Part shown: one piece after another, positions 6,401-10,559 of the stretch
How the letters are laid out: every line of letters begins with the position of its first letter
Position numbering within the stretch: the first letter of the stretch is position 1
Assembly (NCBI GenBank): GCA_964398485.1
Contig: CAYNMD010000028.1
Location: 1-10,559, forward strand
Origin: SSEF01 sp964398485
Lineage (GTDB): Bacteria; Patescibacteriota; Minisyncoccia; Moranbacterales; UBA1568
Direction of reading: 5' to 3'
Length of the DNA: 10,559 bases
Position numbers and translations under genes: made by a program
The notes under the pieces: generated by a model
Told to the model about the DNA's origin: nothing
What the model saw: the letters and a program-made list of their open reading frames with translations, nothing else
Databases searched by the model: none

Positions 6401-8555
6401 CCCAAATGCTTGCGGAGGGGCTGCTCCGACTACTTCGGCTACGCCAGGTGCCTGTGGCAGTGGTACTATAAATGTTTCTTGGAATAATGTTGCGGGTACC
6501 GCAAGTTATCAACTTCGTCGTGACGGGAATGTGCTTGAGGTGGGCAATGTAACCAGTTACAATCACACGGGACTAACTGGAGGGACGAGTCACACGTATT
6601 CTACTCAGTCCACTCCGTTTGCAGGCGCTCCTACTGGTTACGGCAATACGGCTTCAGCTGTTGCTCCCAATAATTGTGGCACCCCACCGCCAGCACCAAC
6701 TGGCTTGGTTCAAGATTCACCTACTTGTGGACCCAATCAAACCATTTATATCTCATGGAATCCTGTACCATCGGCTGACTGGTATCATATTTGGGTGAAT
6801 ACTTCTGGTACTTATGTTTGGATGGATCAGATACCAAGTACTGGAAACACGTGGAGTTTTACGGCCGATAATATTGGTGACACGGTTCGGTTTTGGGTAT
6901 ATGCCGAAAATGCAGCTGGTATGTCAGCTGGGAGAGCTTCTCTTACCGCTCAGGCAGGGAGTACCATAGCTTGTCCAGAATGTACTGGTACCAAACCGAC
7001 AGGAGGCATTGCTCATCCCGGTGATGATCCACCATCGTCTAGTCGTGTTTGGCAATATTCTTCCACCAATACCTCTCGTGATTGTCAGTATTATTGTGAC
7101 CCACTGTATACCTGGGATGGGGTTACCTGCCAACCACTCTATAGCTGTATGGGGACCATGCCAGCCAATTCACAGCTTGTTCGTGCAACAGATGATGACT
7201 TTGTACCTCCTAATACCTGGTATACTTACTCTCCAGTTAATACATCGGCCAAATGTGAGTATCGGTGCAGTAGTGGATTTACTCATGACGTTGTGGGCGG
7301 GGTTGATGTCTGTAGTCCTTCTTCGTATATCATTCAGTCTACTCGTGGGAGTGGTGGTAGTATTGCTCCTCTTGGAAATATCAGCGTGCCCGTTGGTACA
7401 AATCGTACATTTACAATGACGCCTAATCTTGGTTATGTCGTGGATAATGTAACGGTAGACGGAGCCAGCATGGGACCACTGGCCACGTACACATTTTCCA
7501 ATGTAACAGCGAATCACACCATCAATGTTACTTTTGTATCTGCGGCGAGTACCTATATTCAAGCCAGTCCAACTTCTTGTATCATCGCTGATGGTAATGA
7601 TAGTTGCACAAGTTACCTAACATGGAATGCTCCCACGGCAGGTACTCCTCAGGTGAAACTGAACGGTGTTGGTACTATTGTGTACACGGGTGCTACTGGA
7701 TCAAGCCAGCCAGTTGCTGTCCCTTATCCTGGTATGCGCTATGATCTGACTGATGGGGCGACTGTACTTGATACAACCCCTTTGGTTTCAGCACAATGTG
7801 CCGCTGGATCAGTTTGGAATGGTACAGCCTGTCAGTTAGCCGCCGCCAGTGGGTCAATCACAAGCATTGTCCCAGCAAGTTGTAGTATTTCCGCAGGCAA
7901 TGCTAGTTGTGATGTTCAGGTGAGTTGGACGACGGTGGGTGGTTCGAATCCAGTATTGGAGATTCCATCGGCAAGTCCAGCGAGTGTTGCTGGACCAGTG
8001 GGAATAAACCAAACCTTTACGCTTCCTTATGGAACTCATCTAGTGACCCTTCGGGATGTTAACCTCGGTATTGATTTTGACACTGCCTCAGTAACAGCGG
8101 CTTGTGCAGTAGGTTCTTCCTGGAATGGATCACTTTGCATAGCTGCCCCGACTGTCGATCTCAAGATTGATGGTTCCGATGGCCCCTTGAGTCTCTCGGG
8201 AGGCAATATGACCCTTAGCTGGACAACGAGTGGCGCGAGTAGCTGTAGTGCTGCAGGTCCTGGCTGGTCAGGGGCAAGACCTACTTCGAGCGTTGGAGAA
8301 ACTATTCCTGCCTTTACAGGCACCTACACTCTTACCTGTACCAATGGTTCTGTTGATGGCAGTGATTCGGTAGATGTGGCTCTCTCCTGTGCTCCTACCT
8401 GTACTGAATGGACTCCTTGTGGTCTACCCTGCTCTGGCGGTGATGGCACCCAGTCTCGTACCTGCACTACGGCTACCTGCCTCATTACTCCTCAGACTCA
8501 GAGCTGTAGTACCGAGACCTGTCGTGATCTCAACTGGAAAGAGATTGGTCAGTAA
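3462..8555 (+). CDS. Giant secreted multi-domain surface protein with internal membrane hairpin
   Basis: A 1697-residue adhesin-like protein; its ligand is unknown. Signal peptide 1-23 is followed by a beta-rich ectodomain (24 to about 385, Cys pairs 155/180 and 311/336), a membrane segment (about 390-407), a basic loop RRLRMAK (408-414) and a second hydrophobic stretch ending in the signal-peptidase-like site AQA|GS (433-437). The secreted remainder contains: a beta domain (about 440-560); two related Cys modules (564-627 and 743-805) flanking an Ig-like domain with an odd insert around KSWWEKALSYITGYDS; four fibronectin-III-like repeats (about 810-890, 902-985, 991-1074, 1080-1166); two Cys modules (1171-1225 and 1229-1286); an InlB-B-repeat-like domain (about 1289-1360); two further paired repeats (about 1364-1458 and 1465-1560); an Ig-like domain (about 1573-1640); and a thrombospondin-1-like tail (WTPCGLPCSGG...QSRTC, about 1649-1670). 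There is no C-terminal anchor. The start gives a clean signal peptide but no Shine-Dalgarno; a weak TATGTT at 3412 may be its -10. It is cotranscribed with the gene at 8570. Confidence 0.9.
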   Translation: MRYSIVSLLVLFSFITSSFPVVAEGTPKEEVNQSFTLATVDFVQPKLEERNGELFFSVIVENQSNERKQYFPGVEFAQLDGEKLKNVVVERLAESWTFQGKEARPIEFTLPMPTFLSGSYRVSLGVVDESGRIVGRKFVATREFSSQGKVLIESCSLNGQTLSDSFSLEQSSVDIPEILCKIQSSSVTTSAKLEVKRTKTPYLELDNLGSTTIDFSSNDTEVRLPLKKQLPVGAYQMEVSVSDESGKMLGMPFRIPMSVFGIGGRILGIADTELIDSEGKRSFPIAFGYELYSSKGEYQAKVELSSGGNLCGTPEVFNLDVNQNLASRTVALVGMCDTPRVTVRILSGGIELHFLEKNLSSVDKVNMAHNEQNADDQSASFWERGKSFLWAVLPWSLIGIIVLVLAYRRLRMAKMLVFLIGALLVGMWQSPTAQAGSTSFMLFYICGGSSCPMATTVFYNFDTNKDAYAPGETIYVTFRIGSDDWPQGYCPFVSLGINGGSYTGDQVLGCYTAQDFRGGDLVFTLSQTAPTAPGPFTLNFSVGLNGYMVPPVRSIPLTVSAPTTCTWPGGPIAWGPGSACGAYAGPVTLNVGQSSGPYPNTNAGYTGSLSSLCTVTGWQITGATCTAIPPTASITSTGPVALKEKSWWEKALSYITGYDSVAIAGGTTTIAAGQNGRISWSSTAAGSCTVTGGIGAYAVNFSSTSGSHTFYGMSAGTYTYSITCSGPGGSASDSTTIVVNPPTCDWGGGNLTWGAGCSVYQGPVSLNVGQSTGLLSNTNASYVGTVTYRCTATGWQAISPICTPVLTETPTGLSAVAGGCDSGTINLSWNPVAGATSYSIRADGVTVYTGGATSFTHNVTNNGALHTYNVNATGGAGTSSWSAPVNANAPSTCGGGAPSTPSGLSATPAACGTGQINISWSAVAGAMSYQLRDGGSVIYDGASTSFAHTGLSAGSSHGYSIRATNGNGSSSYSGVVSVLAPNACGGAAPTTSATPGACGSGTINVSWNNVAGTASYQLRRDGNVLEVGNVTSYNHTGLTGGTSHTYSTQSTPFAGAPTGYGNTASAVAPNNCGTPPPAPTGLVQDSPTCGPNQTIYISWNPVPSADWYHIWVNTSGTYVWMDQIPSTGNTWSFTADNIGDTVRFWVYAENAAGMSAGRASLTAQAGSTIACPECTGTKPTGGIAHPGDDPPSSSRVWQYSSTNTSRDCQYYCDPLYTWDGVTCQPLYSCMGTMPANSQLVRATDDDFVPPNTWYTYSPVNTSAKCEYRCSSGFTHDVVGGVDVCSPSSYIIQSTRGSGGSIAPLGNISVPVGTNRTFTMTPNLGYVVDNVTVDGASMGPLATYTFSNVTANHTINVTFVSAASTYIQASPTSCIIADGNDSCTSYLTWNAPTAGTPQVKLNGVGTIVYTGATGSSQPVAVPYPGMRYDLTDGATVLDTTPLVSAQCAAGSVWNGTACQLAAASGSITSIVPASCSISAGNASCDVQVSWTTVGGSNPVLEIPSASPASVAGPVGINQTFTLPYGTHLVTLRDVNLGIDFDTASVTAACAVGSSWNGSLCIAAPTVDLKIDGSDGPLSLSGGNMTLSWTTSGASSCSAAGPGWSGARPTSSVGETIPAFTGTYTLTCTNGSVDGSDSVDVALSCAPTCTEWTPCGLPCSGGDGTQSRTCTTATCLITPQTQSCSTETCRDLNWKEIGQ

Positions 8556-8569
8556 CCCATCCTAACTCT

Positions 8570-9460
8570 ATGCGCTTTATGTCAGTACGATCTCTCTTAA
8601 TCCCGAGTTTTCTTCTCCTGACAGCCTTTCCGGTTTTGGCTGCTTCGCCGGTAGCTACCTTTTCGTGTGCTCCAAGTGAAACAGAGGTAATCGAGGAGCA
8701 ATCAGCCAAGGCTTTTGATCTTGTTTCCGGAAAAGAAGTGGATTTTCTTTGTCAGGTTTCCAATCTTACCAAAGAAAATATCGATATCCGACTCGTAGGA
8801 AGACAGATTCATGTGGGAAGTAAAACAGCGCCGTCACTTTCAGTAGCGGATGTCGTGCTTTCATCAGAAGAAAAAAAGGAAATCCCAGTTGCTTTCCCAT
8901 CAGTCTATGCTCCAGGAACTTACCATTACGCATTTGCTCTGGTGGATCTCAATCAACAGCCACTCACTCCAGAGGCAATCTTTACGGGCAGACTTGGTGG
9001 TGAGGCGATGCCTAGCATTGAAAGCGTTACTGCTGGTGGGCCATCTTATCGGTGGGGAGATAGGGCAGAACTTACGGTAAAGTTAAAACCAGTTAGTGGC
9101 CAGCCTATCCCTTCGGGGGCCTATACGCTACGGGCAGAGCTCCTAGGGGTCAGCGGGGCTCCTTGTCAGGTGCTAGTCGAAAATCAATCAGTGGAAACTA
9201 TGGAAACCAAACTTTCCTTTACTCTTCCATCAGAATCTGGGGTTTGTGCCAATGATGCTATGGTGACTTTACGGGATAAATCTGGCACAGCGATTGCAGC
9301 CTCGACTATAGCCCTGGAGCTTCCAGCAAGAAATGACGCTCCTCTAGCGGGTCAGTCTTTCACAAAAGCTCAATCTATGATGTGGGCAGGGGTAGCAGTG
9401 CTGGCAGCTGGTATTCTTGGGCTTTGGTTGATACTGCGTCGGAGACAAAAAACAATCTAA
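8570..9460 (+). CDS. Membrane-anchored surface protein, partner of the giant protein
   Basis: A 296-residue protein I cannot assign to a named family. Signal peptide 1-25 (VLAA|SP region) is followed by a beta-strand-rich ectodomain (about 26-265), a transmembrane helix (about 270-289) and a basic tail RRRQK, so the bulk should be outside the cell. Its Cys pairs (33/61 and 199/226) and the segment SVYAPGTYHYAFALVDLN resemble the N-terminal third of the upstream giant protein (Cys 155/180 and 311/336; FLSGSYRVSLGVVDES), which has the same order of signal, ectodomain, helix and basic stop. I infer that the two are related in sequence and form one surface complex. The gene starts 14 nt after the giant gene's stop codon with no Shine-Dalgarno visible, which suggests translation coupled to its neighbour. 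A terminator follows. Confidence 0.8.
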   Translation: MRFMSVRSLLIPSFLLLTAFPVLAASPVATFSCAPSETEVIEEQSAKAFDLVSGKEVDFLCQVSNLTKENIDIRLVGRQIHVGSKTAPSLSVADVVLSSEEKKEIPVAFPSVYAPGTYHYAFALVDLNQQPLTPEAIFTGRLGGEAMPSIESVTAGGPSYRWGDRAELTVKLKPVSGQPIPSGAYTLRAELLGVSGAPCQVLVENQSVETMETKLSFTLPSESGVCANDAMVTLRDKSGTAIAASTIALELPARNDAPLAGQSFTKAQSMMWAGVAVLAAGILGLWLILRRRQKTI

Positions 9461-9487
9461 CGCTCAGTATCGTAGAGAATCTGTGAG

Positions 9488-9518
9488 ACTGTCCTGCATC
9501 GTGTAGGGCAGTTTTTTG
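9488..9518 (+). terminator. Rho-independent terminator of the two-gene surface operon
   Basis: ACTGTCCT (9488-9495) pairs with AGGGCAGT (9505-9512), 8 bp with one G-U pair and a 9-nt loop, followed by TTTTTG. It lies 27 nt after the stop codon of the preceding gene. Confidence 0.8.
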
Positions 9519-9605
9519 TTCAAGAGTGAGTATTTGTGTACAAGCTGTGGATACCATCACAAAAAATGGCTTGGATAAAGCAAGAAAGAGTGGGACAAAA
9601 GTGAA
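9519..9605. other. Intergenic spacer without a gene
   Basis: The stretch between the operon terminator and the next promoter has no credible reading frame. It holds a weak inverted repeat (TTTGTG near 9533 against CACAAA near 9558) and one DnaA-box-like 9-mer, both judged incidental. Confidence 0.4.
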
Positions 9606-9634
9606 TTGACAAAAAAAACTAGCCGTTCTATCCT
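9606..9634 (+). promoter_or_regulatory. Sigma70-type promoter of the TasA-like gene leader
   Basis: A perfect TTGACA (9606-9611) and TATCCT (9629-9634, four of six consensus bases) are separated by 17 nt. Transcription would start near 9641, about 420 nt before the next start codon, which implies a very long leader. No better promoter was seen closer to 10062. Confidence 0.55.
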
Positions 9635-9788
9635 TACTATATACGGGGGAGAGGAAATAGATCACTTTTTTATTTCCTTCCGCACTCGCTTGTGAGTGAT
9701 AGCATGTCCGCTAGGCAGTACTCATCCAAGACGTTCCGCAATGGAAAACCATTACTGGTGTTTACCCCAAAAAATAAAAGGAAAGAAG

Positions 9789-9838
9789 ACCGACGAAAGT
9801 TTTGCAATTTCGGTTGCATAGCTATCGCCGGTTTTTTT
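9789..9838 (+). terminator. Candidate conditional terminator inside the leader
   Basis: ACCGACGA (9789-9796) can pair with TCGCCGGT (9825-9832), with a single A-C mismatch, immediately followed by six T. The loop is long (28 nt), and the 5' half can be captured instead by TCGGT at 9810-9814, which would act as an anti-terminator. It is therefore a candidate only. Confidence 0.3.
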
Positions 9839-9995
9839 GTTTGCTCAAGTGAGTCAAGGAGTAAAACCGGTGTGTTGCGTGCCACAGGCAAAGTATTTTT
9901 GCCTCTAGAGCAGGGTGGCGGCTGCCAAAGAGGGTAGATCGAGTCTCCTCTTTGTCAGCCAGGCTGATTTCTCTCTCGCGCAAGGGGCAACAAAC

Positions 9996-10030
9996 GCTGC
10001 GGCTTCCCCAGCCAATCGTGTCGATGCAGC
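9996..10030 (+). promoter_or_regulatory. Compact three-way junction near the start codon
   Basis: GCTGC (9996-10000) pairs with GCAGC (10026-10030). It encloses two adjacent hairpins, GGCT/AGCC (10001-10013, 5-nt loop) and ATCG/CGAT (10015-10025, 3-nt loop), with a single unpaired A between them. The whole 35-nt element sits 31 nt before ATG 10062. The geometry is too tidy to ignore, but it was found by eye and its function is unknown. Confidence 0.35.
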
Positions 10031-10061
10031 AAGGGTGTAAATCAATTAAGAGTAAATCTCT

Positions 10062-10559
10062 ATGAACAAAAGAATAGTGATGAGCCTCTCGGTTATCGCT
10101 GCGGCAGCGGCTGCTGTTGTCGGTGGTACCGGAGCGTTCTTTAGTGATAGTGAGACATCGACGGGCAACACCTTTACGGCTGGAGCTATCGATCTCAAAG
10201 TAGATAGTCAGCAGCATTACAACAATGCTGTATGTGTACCTAATACGCAGACTCAAGATACCGCTGATTATTGGTGGCAACTTGAGGAGGGTAAAACCTT
10301 ACAGAATCCACAGTATCCAGTTATTGGTAGTGCTTGTGATGGCACTTGGGTAGAGACTGATCTTGGTGTGCAGCATCAGTTTTTTGATTTTGATGATGTG
10401 AAACCAGGCGATATGGGTGAAAACACCATTAGTCTCCATGTTATCAATAATGATGCTTGGGTCTGTGCTGATGTTGATATCACAGAAGATAGTGACAATG
10501 GTATCAATGAACCAGAAGACGAGGTAGCTCTTCCTAAGGGTGACAATTCTGATGGAACT
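10062..10559 (+). CDS. TasA/camelysin-like matrix protein (partial, 3' end outside the window)
   Basis: The frame is open from ATG 10062 to the last base (166 residues, no stop). The N-terminus is the characteristic signal of the TasA/CalY (camelysin) group, which is processed by SipW-type signal peptidases: MNKR, an Ala-rich core (about 9-25), then GAFFSDSETSTGNTFTAGAIDL, with cleavage likely near Ala25|Phe26. A second family landmark is FDFDDVKPGDMGENTISLHV (about 108-127), followed by NNDAWVCADVDI. In Bacillus these proteins form extracellular amyloid-like or ordered fibres of the biofilm matrix; in this organism a filament or matrix role is inference. Cys58, Cys92 and Cys135 are an addition relative to the Bacillus proteins as I know them. 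The start has only a weak AAGAG, which can fold into AGAG/CTCT (10049-10061) against the ATG. A long structured leader precedes the gene. No SipW-type peptidase gene is seen in the window; it may lie downstream. Confidence 0.85.
   Translation, partial: MNKRIVMSLSVIAAAAAAVVGGTGAFFSDSETSTGNTFTAGAIDLKVDSQQHYNNAVCVPNTQTQDTADYWWQLEEGKTLQNPQYPVIGSACDGTWVETDLGVQHQFFDFDDVKPGDMGENTISLHVINNDAWVCADVDITEDSDNGINEPEDEVALPKGDNSDGT

Larger units (their letters stand above)
9641..10061 (+). ncRNA. Long structured leader RNA of unknown class upstream of the TasA-like gene
   Basis: No convincing gene lies in these 420 nt, but stems are dense: 9653-9659 with 9671-9677; 9683-9687 with 9694-9698; AATGG-AAAA-CCATT at 9740-9753; ACCGA 9789-9793 with TCGGT 9810-9814; a 10-bp stem 9826-9835 with 9863-9872 (one G-U); a perfect 7-bp hairpin 9886-9904; a 13-bp stem with one mismatch at 9920-9960; and a compact three-way junction at 9996-10030. 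ACCGACGA (9789-9796) can instead pair with TCGCCGGT (9825-9832), seven of eight, directly before a T run, which is terminator-like. That pairing excludes both 9789-9814 and 9826-9872, as expected of an attenuator or riboswitch. I looked for the core motifs of c-di-GMP-I, cobalamin, TPP and RNase P RNAs and found none. All folding was done by eye. Confidence 0.4.

Noticed and set aside
7170..7562. 130-codon minus-strand frame inside the giant gene
   Set aside because: A shadow of the coding strand: no initiation signals, and the plus strand encodes recognisable domains here.
7936..7960. GGTTCGAATCC, resembling a tRNA T-loop
   Set aside because: The flanking bases do not form a T-stem, no anticodon arm or acceptor stem is present, and it lies within the giant gene.
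9546..9554. TGTGGATAC, one mismatch from a DnaA box
   Set aside because: A single site with no cluster, no AT-rich unwinding element and no dnaA or dnaN nearby.
9692..9937. 81-codon plus-strand frame starting with GTG inside the long leader
   Set aside because: No Shine-Dalgarno, no recognisable domain, composition typical of random translation, and it overlaps strong RNA stems. ATG 9704 in the same frame is no better.
9880..9960. Possible c-di-GMP-I (GEMM) riboswitch, because of GCCACAGG and GGCAAA followed by GGCGGCTGCC
   Set aside because: The motifs are in the wrong order, and the essential GCAAACC and GACGCAAAGCC cores are absent.
9822..10280. 152-codon minus-strand frame at the start of the TasA-like gene
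   Set aside because: It is antisense to a clear signal peptide and family motif and to the leader stems, with no homology-like pattern.

Overview
The window looks like a cell-surface and secretion region of a Candidate Phyla Radiation (Patescibacteria, probably Parcubacteria-like) genome. The call rests on protein style: a giant Cys-rich secreted protein built from fibronectin-III-like and 'SWTTSGA..C' Ig-like modules, an InlB-B-repeat-like domain, a short CAP-domain protein with a C-terminal membrane segment, and a TasA/camelysin-like protein. These are typical of that group, but no marker gene is present, so the taxonomy is inference. All five protein-coding genes lie on the + strand and all five products carry export signals.

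Layout. Positions 1-303 are a divergent intergenic region: a good minus-strand promoter fires out of the left edge, and a strong plus-strand promoter is followed by a roughly 60-nt leader that ends in an intrinsic terminator directly against the start of the first gene. Gene 1 (304-1194) is a CAP-domain protein, closed by a terminator. Gene 2 (1358-3319) is a lipoprotein with an Ig-like domain and a beta-propeller. It is clearly richer in G/C than everything around it, has its own promoter, a strong Shine-Dalgarno and its own terminator, and resembles betaproteobacterial lipoproteins, so it looks horizontally acquired. Genes 3 and 4 (3462-8555 and 8570-9460) form a tight operon: a 1697-residue surface protein and a smaller membrane-anchored protein that shares the topology and Cys-pair pattern of the big protein's N-terminal third. 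A terminator follows at about 9488. Then comes a promoter and about 420 nt of apparently non-coding, highly foldable leader, leading to gene 5 (10062 to the window end), a TasA/camelysin-like filament or matrix protein cut by the window edge.

The genes plausibly build the cell exterior together: an extracellular CAP protein, a surface propeller, a giant multi-domain adhesin-like protein with a membrane-anchored partner, and a filament-forming subunit. The observations most worth following up are the long structured leader of gene 5 (with mutually exclusive terminator and anti-terminator pairings and a compact three-way junction), the internal signal-peptidase site that makes gene 3 look like a fused two-protein precursor, the terminator placed directly upstream of gene 1, and the foreign-looking lipoprotein gene. 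No tRNA, rRNA, CRISPR array, insertion sequence or replication origin was seen.
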